From positions 124,001-188,000 of the forward strand of contig SNVD02006330.1 in assembly GCA_013180625.2 (NCBI GenBank): DNA of 64,000 bases, given 5' to 3'. Every line of letters starts with the position of its first letter. The first letter of the stretch is position 1. Below the pieces are notes generated by a model, which was not told the DNA's origin, made no database searches, and was given only the letters and a program-made list of their open reading frames with translations. Of this stretch, positions 46,401 through 59,560 are shown piece by piece. The DNA is from Boswellia sacra (taxonomy: Eukaryota > Streptophyta > Magnoliopsida > Sapindales > Burseraceae). The translations under genes and the position numbers were made by a program.

Positions 46401-47188
46401 AAGAGGGCTAATGTTGATGGTCAATTTATTTGGTTTAGAGAAAACGGGCCCAAGTTGTTAAAGGGACTTAAATGTAGGCTTATTGTGTGAAAGGATTAAG
46501 AAAGTATGATAAATCCTGTTATTTAAAGGGATTATAAATTGATTTGTTTGAGTTTTTTTTTTTAAATATGATTGCTATCTTTAAAGAATAATTATATTTC
46601 ATTTTATATTATCTTGATCTCTATTTTTAAACTTTAAATAAAATATCTAAAAAGATAATTATTATTATCATTTGTATTATTTTTGAATTCAAACGCAATA
46701 ATTATTTAACTTTTTCAAAAAGATTTTTGAAAAAAGAAAGAATAATAATTATTATTTTAAAAGATATTTTCTTTTAAATTTAAATGAAATGTTTTTTGAA
46801 ATTTGAAAGAGATGGATAAGAGGAGATTTTGGGAGGAGATGAAGAATATAAATAAGGGAGTAAGGCTCTAAGGTTGGCATTAACAGTTCTCTTGAAAAAA
46901 AATAAAGTCAATGTCATACTTCCTTGCACCCGCACCATAATAATGCAAAAATCTTTATTTCCTATGGGATTGTTTAATTGTAATTCTATCTTTTCTTTGG
47001 AGAGGTTTCTTTGTTTAATCATCATTGTAGGATTGTTAGTCATACAAGGCTACAACACAGTTCTATTAGGAGAATTCATACGAAATTGTGGGTTTATTTT
47101 TCCCAGATTTAAAGTAAAGGGGCAAATACAAGGAAAAAACTCAAGCATTGAGGTTGTGCTATGCGTCACCCACAGGTTTGCCTCTATA
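46401..47188 (+). repeat. Ogre polypurine tract and 3' LTR
   Basis: AAGAGGGCTAA at 46401-46411 serves as the PPT. The LTR starts TGTTGATGGTC at 46412 and ends CTCTATA at 47188. At 777 bp it is 1.2 kb shorter than the 5' LTR. Its last ~180 bp plus flank is duplicated at 58817. Confidence 0.82.
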
Positions 47189-47722
47189 GATGTTTTTACA
47201 TTATTTTTTTATGTCTAATTGTCAGATAATTAAATATAAATATCTGAATATTTTATCTGCCTAAATTTTTAAAATTACCCTTATAAAATTTATTTTGATT
47301 GATGTAAGTTTTGTAGCTGCATGAATGATTAAGAACAATAAAGTAAAAATTGAAATAATAATTATGTTATTTAGTTATCAATAAACTACAGCCACATAAA
47401 AAGCTGCAATTGATTATGTTGTTTGTGTTTACACAACTCAAGATTGTTTACAATGGTAGACTCTCTCTCACACAACCAAGTCTATGTAAACTGATCCATC
47501 TTTGATTACAACACTAGTCTCTCTACACTTTTCGGTCACTGTTTTCTTAACTAAACACAATTTAGAATAACACAATATCCAATCTAGTTATAGACTCATA
47601 TGATCACTTAACTGACTTAAGCTCACACGACCTATAAGTCTCAAACGAAGCCTAATGCTTCACACAAGACATGACCATCAATGAAAAGACGCACTCAAAC
47701 TTGCTTTCACTTGCTCTTTCTC
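47005..47722 (+). repeat. left copy of tandem duplication (LTR end plus flank)
   Basis: From GTTTCTTTGTTTAATCAT in the Ogre 3' LTR through the TSD GATGT and ~530 bp of flanking DNA to CTTTCTCA. The same order recurs at 58817-59560 with ~88-90 % identity by eye. Since both copies span the LTR/flank boundary, the duplication is younger than the Ogre insertion. Confidence 0.85.
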
Positions 47723-47744
47723 ATCATTACTTCGGAGAGGTTTT

Positions 47745-49526
47745 TGGAGGAACTCGGTGCTAAATCTGAAAACTTCAAGACCGTGGAAGCCTCTAGGACC
47801 AAGATCTTGTGAGCACAGGCTTCAAAATTTTGATTTGATTTCTTGCCACTTTAATTTTGTGGTACGTCTAAAAACTACCTGAACAGAGTGACAGATAAAT
47901 AGTGCTCGATGAATAGTGATAGCTGAACAGTATTAATGAACAATGTCGTATGAATGGTACCTGTAGACAGTACATGTGAACAGTGTTCGGTGTACAGTAA
48001 TGGTGAACAATAATCAGGTGAATAGTATAATATGAATAGTAATTGATGAAACAGTGACGGCTTGGTCACTAGAAAACTATCACAACATTGACCAATGCAT
48101 CCTTTTATGTCTTTGTTAACCCCTCTCCCATTTTGATTAGGAAACCTAATAGTATTAGGTCTAGTCTAACAAAGTTTCTGGGCTCCTAGAACTAGTAGTC
48201 CTAGTTGTATCAAAACATAATCTCATTAAGTCTTTAATTTGACTTTTGCTACTGGATTAGATCCAATCCAATTTTGTATAGGCTTTTAATTAATCCCATT
48301 AAGTATGAGCCCATTAATCTAGTTAATTAAATTGGCCTAAACATCTATTATTTAATTAATCAAATTAATTAAATAATAGACCCATTTACTAGTCAAATAT
48401 ATTTAATTTAATACATGGGCTTTATTCTCTAATAAACCCACTTAAATTAAATAATTCAAGTTCAATCTTTATTCATAAAATTTATATCAACTACTGAGGG
48501 GACTTTGATGGACATATTTAATTATAAGCTCTAATAAGTTTGATCCAGTAGCTTGTTATCTCATAACTGTAGTAAGCCCCACTTATTAGCTTTGATCCAT
48601 TCCACTATATGTCCAAAGCTGCACTCTTTAATTAAATAATCTTTACAGAAAGCTTAATAATTTAATCTGATTCAATTATTTCATTAAGCCCTATCCATTG
48701 AGCATCAAGTTTACATAATTACCCTTCATGGAATACCAAATAATTAGAGCTAGGCATGATTTACCATGACACCTCTTCAATTACATCTTGAGCTCTTGAT
48801 ACTAGTTTTACATCATTTAAATGAGTTGAGATTTATTAAAATAAATCTCAGTTTAATAAACAACTTTTATTAAATACTTGGCCAAGATTCTCTCAAATAT
48901 AACCTTGTAAGCCATCAAAGTGGTATTTTGCAATTCTTTCGAAGTCATGAATTTCATATCTATGAAATAGTGTCTACTAGCATACAGATCCTACAATCCC
49001 GACTAGCCAAAGTATTGACCTTACTTTTTTAGATCTCACTTTTTATTTTAGTGATAGACCATAGCTTGTCTACTAGAGGTACACTACCTATTCAAGATTA
49101 AGATAGGAATGCCTTTAGTGTTTGGGTGTAGAAATTCACATTCGGTCACGGTATTTCCACCAAATTGATAATTTCTACGTGGTCCATGTTCAATGCATTT
49201 ATAATACGCAAGTATCTTTGTCCTGAAGTCTCCACTTCAAATGGTTAAAGACTCACCATTTCCCCATTAAAAACAAATGACACAACAACCTTGTCCAAAC
49301 AAAGCGTCTAGCTTTTGTTTATAGGTCGTGACATAGTTTTCAGCTATAACAAAGTTCAATGTCTAAGATATATCTCATATAAACAGAAACTTTGTCAATG
49401 TACAAGTTCTAGAACCTTTAGTCATTGATACAATCATATTTGGGCATAAATAAATAATAACTTTATTTTTATTAATGTTTACAAATTATAGAAAGAACAT
49501 CCATCTCTTAGGGCATATTCATAATA
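47745..49526 (-). repeat. copia-2 3' LTR and adjacent polypurine tract
   Basis: Aligns along its length with 56999-58816, with differences and small indels throughout. Immediately right of it (49527-49540) the minus strand reads AAGTGGGAGACT, the standard copia PPT. Near its left end (47879-48060) it has degenerate GAACAGT/GAATAGT units every ~14-16 bp. Confidence 0.88.
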
Positions 49527-49539
49527 GTCTCCCACTTAG

Positions 49540-51880
49540 AGTAAATGTCACATATTTGCACATCTCCACGCTACATGATCTCTCGTATGAGGTGGTACTT
49601 CCTTTCTTTTTCACTCTTGTGGTTTCTAGATTCCTTAGAATTAGCCACTGCCCCACTATTATCACAATAAAGTGTAATGTCTTTTTCTCTATTTAGAAAA
49701 ACTTCCAAATCTATAAAGAATTTATGGAGCTAAACAACTTCCTTACCTGCTTCACAACTTGCTACATACTCCATTGTGTAATTGGCAATGCTTGATTACT
49801 ATATATTCCTCCATACTATGGCTCTACCATAGAAAGTAAAAACCGATCCTTAGGTTGACTTTTTGGAGTCTGGATCTAATTGGAGATCTGAATCCATATA
49901 ACCACCTAGTGTTAGATCACTACCAGAATATACAAGCATATATCCCTTCGTCCTATGAAGAGACTTTAATATATGCTTTACTGCAATCTAATGCTCACAA
50001 TTAGGATTTGATGGTACTCATTAATAACTCCTCTTGTATATCAAATATCTAGCCTAGTATTTTGCATTGTATATATTAGACTTCCAATAGCGGAGGCATA
50101 TAAGGCTTGTCTCACCTTTTTCTCTTCTTGAGGAGTCTAAAAAGACGATTCTCGGGAAAGCTTAACTTCATACCTAAAAGGTAACAATAATTTCTTGGAG
50201 TTTTACATTACAAACTTAGGGAGAATCTTCTCTATGTAGGAAGCCTAAGACAATGTTAGTTTCTTGTTCTTCCTATCTCTTATGAGTTAGATCCCAGGAG
50301 TATAGCCTCTTCCAAATCTTTCATTTGGAGTTGCTCAGCCAACCAAAATTTTATTGATGATAGTACCTTTACATCATTTCGACTAAGTAAATATCATCAA
50401 CGTACAGAATGAGAAATTACAACCTTTCGATCTTATACTCTCTTGTAGACATAATGCTTGTCTAAATTTTGAATAAAACCATAAGTTTTGATTGTTTGAT
50501 CAAACCTTATGTTCCAAGACCTTGATGCTTGCTTAAGACCATAAATTAAACTTTTCAATTTGCAAACCTTTTGTGCTTGGTCTTATTATATAAAACCTTT
50601 GGTTGCATCGTATAGATGCTTTTGTCAAGATTTCCATTCAAGAATGTTATCTTGATATCCATTTGTCATATCTTCTATTTGTAATAAGCAGCAATGGATA
50701 AGAGAATTGATTTCAACATCGTTATAGGCAAGAAGGTCTTGTCATAGTTAATCCTTTCCTTTTAGGTGTACCCCTTAGCCACCAGCCTTGCTTTGAAGGT
50801 CTCTACCTTCCCATCAATTCCCCTCTTTCTCTTGTAGACCCACTTACGCCCTATGGGTTTTATCCCTTCAAGTGTATCTACAAGTTCCCATATAGAATTA
50901 GAATACATATATTATATTTTTGATTCCATAGCCTTTTACCAATTATTAATGTCAATATCTTTCACTGTTACTTCATAAGTAGCAAGATTATATTCATTTC
51001 CTTTAGTATCTTATGATACTCCTATGAATCTATCAAGTTGTCTTACAATCCTCCCACTACATCAAGGCACTATGAGAGTCTATCTTACAATCCTCTCACT
51101 ACGTCAAGGTACCATAGGAGGTTGTGTAACTGGATCTTATATTTGTTTGTATTAGTAGTAGATGTCGAACCTTTTAAACTATCATTACTGATTGAATCAA
51201 TGTTAGTTTCTTTCTACATTTCTTCTAATAGTACATTGCTTTTAGGCTTATAATTCTTCATATAGTTGACCTTTAAATGATTTACAATCATACTGCAAAA
51301 TCTTTTGCACTAAATTAACTATAGAAGCAATATCCTATTGTACCCTTTAGGGTTTCCTAAAAAACAAGTGAATAATTTTGAATAACTTACATGGATAAAC
51401 CATGCCCAAAAGAGTTCTATTCTTTCTGTCTACTACTCCAGTGAGTTGGAATAGTATTCCATTATCATGAGAGGTATTCATTACTATGATCTGATCGTTA
51501 GTTGTTTGACATATTTACCCAAAAGACTTCAACTTTTATCTTTTGCTTTTTGAACTCTTCAAAAGTTCTAAATTTATGATACACTAGGTAAATATACTAA
51601 TATTTTGAGGAATCATCTTATGAAATGCTCATATGCGCCTCTTCAACACTAAGTGGCGCATAGACATTTTATGTATCATATTAGTATAATCTTTAGCTCT
51701 ATTTTCTTTAACCTTAAAATGGCTTACAAGAAAATTTTCTTACCAGGCTTGATTCATAAGATGGTATGGTTATGACATCTAACGATTTTATTACCCATCC
51801 TTAACTATCATTTGAATCCTTTTAAGAAAAATTGACCCAGTCAGAAATGCTAAAGATAAGTTTGATTAGTGTCAGACAAT
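49540..51880 (-). pseudogene. copia-2 integrase, RT and RNase H remnants
   Basis: Minus strand, right to left: integrase pieces at ~51670-51300 (RSDHSNEYLS, HKFRTFEEFK); RT at ~50900-50000 with IKPIGRKWVYKRKRG, KARLVAKGYT, then a YVDD-like box near 50390; RNase H at ~49900-49560 with MEYVASCEAGKEVVWL and LYCDNSGAVANSKE followed by RKYHLIRE. Stops and frameshifts are frequent. Order and motifs fix it as Ty1/copia. Confidence 0.8.
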
Positions 51881-51984
51881 CTAACTCTTTCTTTATTCAA
51901 CTCAGTGTCATTTATAGATTCCATTTTTAATTTTCCATCATATGAAATTTTTATGGATAATTCCAGAAAAATTAAAATTCTTAT

Positions 51985-52136
51985 TTTTTCTAATAACAAC
52001 AAACTTGTTATAAGAAAATAAATAAGCAGAATTTTAAATAAGTATCTGAAAATCAAAATTTCCTAATAAAAACAAACTTGTTATAAGAAAATAAATAAGC
52101 AGAATTTTAAATAAGTATCTGAAAATCAAAATTTCA
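51985..52136. repeat. ~75-bp tandem duplication
   Basis: The block from TAATAACAACAAACTTG through AAGTATCTGAAAATCAAAAT is repeated in direct order (first copy ~51985-52060, second ~52065-52136), nearly identical, so it is recent. Confidence 0.9.
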
Positions 52137-52379
52137 TGTACAATATCTGGAAAAATAACAATTGTCCATAACTAAAAATATCAAAAAATGCAATTCTCTA
52201 ATTACATGAGTAGACACCAATGCTTCGTATACAAGCCTTAAGCTAAGCTCACATTCATTTAGAAGTTGAGTCTTATTTAGCCTTTGCAAAGAACTAAATA
52301 TATGGTTAGTCTCTATAATACGATAATTAATGGAATATTCTACAAAGAATGAACCTAGAAAAGATATTGCTTAAACAAG

Positions 52380-54310
52380 CTTTAAATGCTACGCAATCTC
52401 TTTTTAGAATGCCCTTTATCACCATAATGAAACTTTTGCCAATTGGTTGGGCTTTCTTCTTTGTCTCCCACGTTAAGGATTTTAAAACCTTTCCATATCT
52501 ATTTTTGTAGACCTTACACTTAAGGTTTTAAACTATGAGAACATTGGACTTTGGTTTTAGTATCCTTTGTAGCCTTATTCATTTTGACTTTTGAGAGAAA
52601 TTCTAATTCTTTATCAAAATCTATGTTTATTCTAAATAAAGAACATGATAAAGAATTCAGTTTCATATCGATTTTGCCTCACTGAACAACTCTTGCAAGT
52701 GAAAAATGATATCTTTTGCATTAGCCCTATATGTAAACTTCAATATACAACACTTGGTCCAAAGAAGTAAATATATAACTTGGCTATTGCATTTATTTTC
52801 TCTCACTTTGTATAGTATGTTCTTCATTCTTTAAAGTCAAATGCTCATAGAAAGGTGAAGGTATACTTGCTTCTAGGACTCACTCATAACATTGAGCTTC
52901 TTATATATAGTGTCAAGACTTTTTTTCACTATACATAGTTTTGACCATCACATGGTCAACGTAGCTATCACCATCACATGATCTATATAGCTATAACCAT
53001 CTGATGAATTTTTAAAAATCCTATCAAATTTTCCATTCAATATAAATTATCCTTAGAGTATATTGATCATTTAACATAGAAGTAGTTCAATTTATTTCCC
53101 GTAGAATAAACCTACATCCTTATTAACCATATAACTTTTGAATATAACTACATAATGCGTGGGATAAAAAAATGTAGATGCAGTTACCCAAAATAATATG
53201 CACTATATTCTATCGTGCTTTAGTCAAATAATTACCACTTTTTTTAAGGAAAATATGATAACTCTATTTGATTAAATTAGAGCTCTTTCCAATTATTATT
53301 ATTTCAAAAATAACTCATATTTAAATAATAATAACCACCACATTTTAGCCTTTAATTAATGAAATCATTCCTTTAGGAAATATTCTTTCAAAAATTAAGT
53401 TGAGTGTATGATTATTGTTTCAATTAATTCCAAAATTGCATTAATGTGAAATTTCTTTTGGAAATAGCACTTAATGGTTTGCTTATATCAATTTTATCTA
53501 ATAAGAGATCCAATCTTAGAAGACAACTACCATAAACCCTTCTTTAGGGAGCAAGACCCTAAAACGGGCCAAATTAAGGGTTACGGATAGTCCATCCATA
53601 TGGACTAACAATGAAAGCTTTAGGTTTAAATTTAATTAAACATTCTCTCACTCAAACATTTGAAAATCTTAGGATTTTGGTTTAAAATATGGTTCATAAA
53701 ACTTTTTCAAACTTTTTGAAACTTTTATATCTATATTTTATTTCATAGTTTATCTCATTAATTAAGATTATGATTTATATTCTATTTATCAAACTTTTGA
53801 TAAATATATAAATCACCTTATTAATTACTTTAATTGATCTGATTAATTTTAAGTAATTCTATCTATATATTTCATTAATCAAACACTTTGATTAATTATA
53901 TATAAGTTCTTGCATGAATGCATGGACATGTTATAATGCATGATGCGACATTTCCTTTTCTCTAATGGTATGTGAGATGTCATTATTTCATTTAACACTT
54001 AAATAAAATAATCATACATAAAGCATACATATTAATTTAAACACTTGGCCTTTTTTCTAAAAATATTACAATAATATTTTCTTGAGTTTTTGTTATCATC
54101 TTGTGCCTTCTTAGCATGTCCCTTGTTTTTTAATATGTCTATTAGTTCTAAGAAAATTTTCAAAATTCATAAAATTGAAAATTTTGAGTGTTTAGTGAAC
54201 CGTTTTAGCTATCCAAAAACTCTGAAAATTTTCACAGGCCCTCTTGTAGATTTGGAAAGTTTTCAGATTTACAGTTTCACCCTTGCGAATTGCAACTTTG
54301 ATTTTATGGG
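52380..54310 (-). pseudogene. copia-2 gag region
   Basis: A zinc-knuckle remnant, KFHYGDKGHSKKRL, lies at ~52400-52440 on the minus strand, preceded by Lys-rich sequence. Upstream to ~54310 the frames are broken but this is where gag must lie. An internal direct duplication of ~75 bp (AAACAAACTTGTTATAAGAA at ~51989-52024 and ~52069-52104) sits just downstream of it. Confidence 0.55.
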
Positions 54311-54635
54311 ACTTACAACTCCAAATTTGTCACTATTTTGAGCTTTAAAACTATAAAAACAACATGGACGAGATGGGATACTACCCAATAAATCAATTGC
54401 AATTATTAGGCCCAAGTTTCAAAATGAACTAAACCATTAGGTGAAAAAACTTAGAACCAACTTGAGTTTGGGTTTGAGTGAATCCATGAAGCCCAACACC
54501 ATATTTTGTTCGCTGCCCAGTAGCTATTAGGAATCATAAAGCAGCCCATTGGACCCAACTTTAATGATAAACTATCAAGGTAGGCCCATGGACCAACACC
54601 AAATAAACCAATAGGCTTAAAACAACAAAATCCAT

Positions 54636-56369
54636 CAGGGGTGGGCTTCTTTCAGGTCGGGTCTGGTTTGGACCCAAGTAACTAGACCTGATAGTTACAC
54701 AAGTAATGGAGGATCTACCCAATGTCAGGTAAAAATTAGGCTAGAACCGAAACTACCCGAAAGGGGTTCGGGTCGGGTCAGGTATGGTCGGGTGGTCAGG
54801 TTCACTAGTAAACTAGTATTTGAAATTTAGTTACAAATAGATTAACTTTTCTAAACAATAAATCATAGTCTAAATTGAAACAAGAAAACACCCAAATAAC
54901 TTTGATGCATCCAATGACTAAATTGAAACCCCTTGTATAGCCTGGTAATGCATATCATTTGTAAAAGTTATTGGGCAATTTTCATAAGCTTTCAAAGAGT
55001 TCAAATGAGAAACATTGCTCATGTGATAGCTTTGCTTTAACTAAAGGTTCACGATGTTCAAATTTCAAAATTAGCTTATTTGAGTCCAAAGCTAAATATG
55101 CTAGTTATCAAGCGCTATAACAAATTCCTTGGAAGTATAAAATGCCACCAAAATGTTTACACTGGTCTGTAACTGAAATGCCAGATAAAGTATACCAAAC
55201 TATTTGAAGCAAGGTCACATTTTCCTTAACGCCCCAAGGCAATAATCAAGCATAATTTCAAACAAATTAGAACAAATTTCATTGTAATCACAACCCAAAT
55301 TATCTTACTCATCAATCAAAAGCCCATTCAATTTGAGCAAACACATATATATGAATAAAAAGAACTCTTTCCCAGAATCCTATCGCATAAAACTTGCAGT
55401 TTCTAGTGCAAAAATTCCTAACTTTAAACACCAACATAATTAACTAACCATAAAAGAAAAACTCTCAAAAGCTAGATGAAAGCCCATATAAAAATTTCAG
55501 AAAACCGACAACAAATTAGCTATTGGTGGGCAACTTAAAAATATAAATTTGTTTCATTCTAAAAACACCTCATAAGAGACTTAAAATGCTCCGATAGCAC
55601 CAACATTGGTCTGTCGAGATCAAGGAGGGTTCTAATAATAGTAGCAGAAAAGGAGTAGAAAAGAGAGAGGAGATTAGAGGAGTGATAAGCCAAGAGGCTA
55701 AAAAGACCAAAAAAATCTATTTTGACATGGATTCGAGGCTTAACTCACCCAAACCACAAGCGTTCATTTGTCTTCTTCACTTTCTAAAAGGCAAACGAGT
55801 GGTTAGAGGAACTTTGTGAACATATTCCTCAACTTTTCACTCAAAGACTTCAAAGTAGAGGGTTGATGAAATAAAGCACAAGCAAGCTGTAGATGAGTAG
55901 GCTAAATGTTAAAATGGTTGTGGCCTTGCTTCTAATATTCGATCAGCAAGAGAGTCGGTATTTGCTGGATCATAGACAATAGTAGACCAGTGGTAGGGCA
56001 ACGATCGATATTTGCATCCATGGAGGAAGGAGAAGGACCGAAGGAGGGGAGAGAGGTGCTAGTGATTAGGTTTTAGAAAGTGGGGCTAGCGTTTGAAGAA
56101 AATGTATTTATATACTTATGATTCAGTGTGGTAAACTCTAAGGTAAAAATACAAAAACATCAAATAGTATATCGCCACGTGTACAAAAAAATTAAATTTT
56201 AATAAACAATCCTCGGGTTAGGTCTTGATCGGGTCGAAAGTCTTGTACTCGAGGTTTACCCGATATCCTTTGGGTCTTGCAAAAACTACCTGATTTTGGG
56301 TAATATAGAAGTGTAGAATAGACCAAACCTAATTCGGGTCGGGTTGGTTCGGATAAATGTGCCTACCCT
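54636..56369. mobile_element. hAT transposon, non-autonomous
   Basis: Flanked by a perfect 8-bp TSD AAATCCAT (54628-54635, 56370-56377). Ends CAGGGGTGGGC (left) and GTGCCTACCCT (right; inverse AGGGTAGGCAC) are imperfect terminal repeats. Both subterminal regions carry GGGTCGGGT motifs (54653-54800, 56210-56345), typical of plant hAT elements. At 1,734 bp, no transposase is recognised. It lies in the leader of copia-2 between PBS and gag. Confidence 0.87.
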
Positions 56370-56984
56370 AAATCCATGCACTTTGGACTTAGGCCCACCA
56401 TCCTTAGGCTTGGGCTAATTGATTTAGCTTAGGGCAATCCAAGAAATCTTTAGGCCCATCAAATCTATAAACCCTAGAACCATTCTAGGGCTGGCCATCA
56501 CCTCCAAGACAGCCCTCATGTCCACAAATGCAAACCCTCAGACCTCGGGTTTTTGGCGCACAACTTTTGTAGCCTAAACCCTAGCCTTTTCTATGTTGAT
56601 TTCGGCATCCATAGCTCCTTTGATCTCCATCAAATCTTGTGTTCTTACCTCAATTAAAACACATTTTATGCATAATAATTATAGACAATTACGAACCAAA
56701 AACACTAAAATAATCAACAAAAAATAAACAAACATAGAGGGTAATTCAATTGCATATAAGCCACCCCTCAAAGATTACATACCCTTAAACAAAAAATACA
56801 AATAAAACTCTGAGGCCAAGTATTAAACCGATTCATAACCATTCAATTATTACAAAATTATTCATATAAATCTTGTAATAAAAAAATAAAGACAAACCCT
56901 AATACCACACCAACTAAAACATGTTACTTGAAAAGAAAGCAAACAATTTTTGTCACCTAGTTGGTCATTAGTGGAGGAACCAAA

Positions 56985-58816
56985 GCTTTGATACCAATTA
57001 TAGGAACTCGGCGTCAAATCTGAACACTTCAAGATTGCGGAGTAGACTTCGGAGCCAAGATCTTGTGAGCACAAGATTCAAAATTTTGATTTACTTTCCC
57101 ACCACTTTAGTTTCTAGGTATGTCTAAAAACTGTCTAAATAAGACATGTGAACGTCTTAAAATCATTGAACTATACTAGATGACTAGGGTTCGATGAACA
57201 GTAATTGTAAACAGTAACTATGAACATTAGTTTGTGAACAGTAATCGGGTGAATAGTGCTATTTGAAAAGTAATTAGTGAACAGTGTTTTGTGAACAGTA
57301 CTAGGTGAGTAGTGGTACATGAACGGTAACTGGTACACAGTAACAACTTGTTCCTTGTTCACTAGAAAACTATCAAAATAACAAACTAATTAGTCATTTT
57401 GTCTCTGTTAATCATAATCCCATTTTAACTAGGAAACATAATCCTATTAGGTTTAGTTTAATTAATTTTTTGGGCTCCTTCCTAAAACTAGTAGTCTTAA
57501 TTATATAAAAACTTAATCTCATTAAGTGTTTAATTGGCCTTTTGATACTTAATTAGGTTCAACCGAATTTTGCGTAGGCTTTTAATTAATCACATTAAGT
57601 ATAAGCCGATTAATCTAATTAATTAAAATAGCCCAAATAATCTATTATTTAATTAATTTGATTAATTAAATAATAGGTCCATTTTGTAGTCAAATATATT
57701 TAATTTAATACATGGGCTTTTTTTATTCTCTAATGAACCCAATTAAATTAAAGAATTCAAGTTTAGTCCTTGTTCAGACAATTTATATCAGCTACCTAGG
57801 GGACCTTAATGGACATATTTATTAAAGCTTCAATAAGTTTGACCTGGCATCCTGTTATGTCATAACTATAGTGGGTCCCACCTATTAACTTTGATCCATT
57901 TCATTATAGGTCCAAAACTGCACTCTTGAATTAAATACTCTTTACAAAAAGCTTAATAATTTAATTTTATTAAATTATTTCTTTAAGCCCTATCCGTTAA
58001 GTATCAGGTCTACATAATTACCCTTCATGGATTACTAATAATTGGAGCTAGGTATGATTTATCGTGTTACCCTTTCAATTATATCTCGAGCCCTTAATAT
58101 CAGTTTTACACTATTTAAATGAGTTGAGATTTATTAAAATAAATCTCAGTTTAATGAACAACTTTCATTAAACATTCGGCCAAGATTATCTTAAATAAAA
58201 CCTTATAAAACCATCTAGGTGGTATTCTACAATCCTTTCGGAGTCATGAATTCCATATCTATGGTATAATGTCTACTAGCATATAGATATTACAATCTCA
58301 ACTAGACAATGTATTGACCTTTCTCTTTTAGATTTCACTTTTTATTCTAGTCAAAGACCATAACCTATATACTAGAGGTACACTACCTACTCAAGATTAA
58401 GATAACAATGCCTTAGTGCTGGGTTGTAGAAATTCACATTTGATCACGGTATTTCCACCAAATTGATAATTTCTACGTGGTTTGTGTTCAATGCATTGAT
58501 AATGCACAAGTGTCTCCACTTTAAATGGTTAGAGGCTCAGCATTCCCAATTAAAGAAAAACGACATAACAACCTTATCCAAACAAAACGTTCAGCTTTTG
58601 TTTATAGGTCATGAACTAGTTTTGAGCTATGACAAAGTTTTATATCTCAAATGTATCTCATATATACAGAAACTTTGTCAATGTACAAGCTCTGGAACCT
58701 TTAGTCCTTGATACAATCACACTTGGACATAAATAAATAATAACAACTTTATTTATTATTAATGTTTACAAATTACAGAAAAAAAACATCCATACTCTTA
58801 GGGCATATTCCTAACA
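56985..58816 (-). repeat. copia-2 primer-binding site and 5' LTR
   Basis: TGGTATCAAAGC on the minus strand (56996-56985) matches the initiator-Met primer site at 11 of 12 bases. The LTR is 56999-58816; its minus-strand start is TGTTAGGAATATG. It contains the same degenerate GAACAGT/GAATAGT repeats (57190-57345) as the other LTR. Confidence 0.9.
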
Positions 58817-59560
58817 GTTTCTTTATTTAATCACAATTTGGTAGGATTGTTAGTCATAGAAGGCTGCAACACAGTTTTCTTTGGAGAATTAATATGAAAT
58901 TGTGGTTTGTTTTTCCCAAATTTGAAGTAAAAAGGCAAATACAATGAAAAAAACTCAAGTCTTGAGGTTGTGTCACGTGTCACCTACAGGTCTACCTCTA
59001 CAGATGTTTTTACTTTTTTTATTTTTTTATTTAAGTCTAACTGTCAGATAATTAAATCTAAGTATCTAAATATTTTATCTCCCTAAATTTTTAAAATTAC
59101 CCTTACAAAATTTATGTTGATTTATGTAAGTTCTGTAACTATATGAATGATTAAGAATAATATAACTAAGAAAAGCAAAGTCAAAATCAAAATAATAATT
59201 TCATGATTCAGTTATCAATAAACTACATCCACATAAAAAGCTGCAATTGACTATGTTGTTTGTGTTTACACAACTCAGGACCATTTACAATGGTAGACTC
59301 TCTCTCACACAACCTAGTCTATATTAATTGATCCATCTTTGATTACAACACTAGTCTCTCTGCATTTTTCGATCACTTTTCTCTTAACTAAACACAGTTT
59401 AGAATAACACAATATCCAATCTAATTATAGACTCATGTAATCACTCAACTCACTTAAGCTCACACTACTTATAACTCTCAAACGAAGCTTAATGCTTCAA
59501 ACAAGACATGAACGTTAATGAAAAGATACACTCAGACTTGCTCTTACTTGCTTTTTCTCA
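58817..59560 (+). repeat. right copy of tandem duplication (LTR end plus flank)
   Basis: It begins GTTTCTTTATTTAATCAC right after the copia-2 edge and repeats 47005-47722, including the end of the Ogre LTR (CTCTACA) and flank starting GATGTTTTTAC. It diverges after CTTTTTCTCA at 59560. Confidence 0.85.

Larger units (their letters stand above)
34904..47188 (+). mobile_element. Ogre/Tat-type Ty3/gypsy retrotransposon
   Basis: The element begins TGTTGATAGCG (34904) and ends at 47188, flanked by GATAT (34899-34903) and GATGT (47189-47193), a TSD with one change. It has a 5' LTR, a PBS of Ogre type, gag start, RNase H tail, integrase, ~60-bp tandem repeats after pol, an antisense extra ORF, a PPT and a 3' LTR. 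The integrase C-terminus lacks a chromodomain and reads VREAYDSGYFRLA, as in Ogre/Tat. Protease, most of gag and RT are deleted near 37430. A 3.86-kb solo LTR splits the integrase. It is not autonomous. Confidence 0.85.
47745..58816 (-). mobile_element. Ty1/copia retrotransposon 2 with both LTRs
   Basis: An 11.07-kb minus-strand element flanked by GTTTT (47740-47744) and GTTTC (58817-58821), a TSD with one change. Its right end on the minus strand is TGTTAGGAATATGCCC, a classic copia LTR start. LTRs are 1,782 bp (left, 3') and 1,818 bp (right, 5'). PBS, gag, integrase, RT and RNase H follow in copia order with many stops. A hAT element lies in the leader. It inserted exactly at the joint of a tandem duplication of Ogre-derived DNA. 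Confidence 0.87.

Noticed and set aside
46874..47218. 114-codon plus-strand frame as a gene
   Set aside because: It lies inside the Ogre 3' LTR and its homologue in the 5' LTR (36715-36948) is not conserved as a frame.
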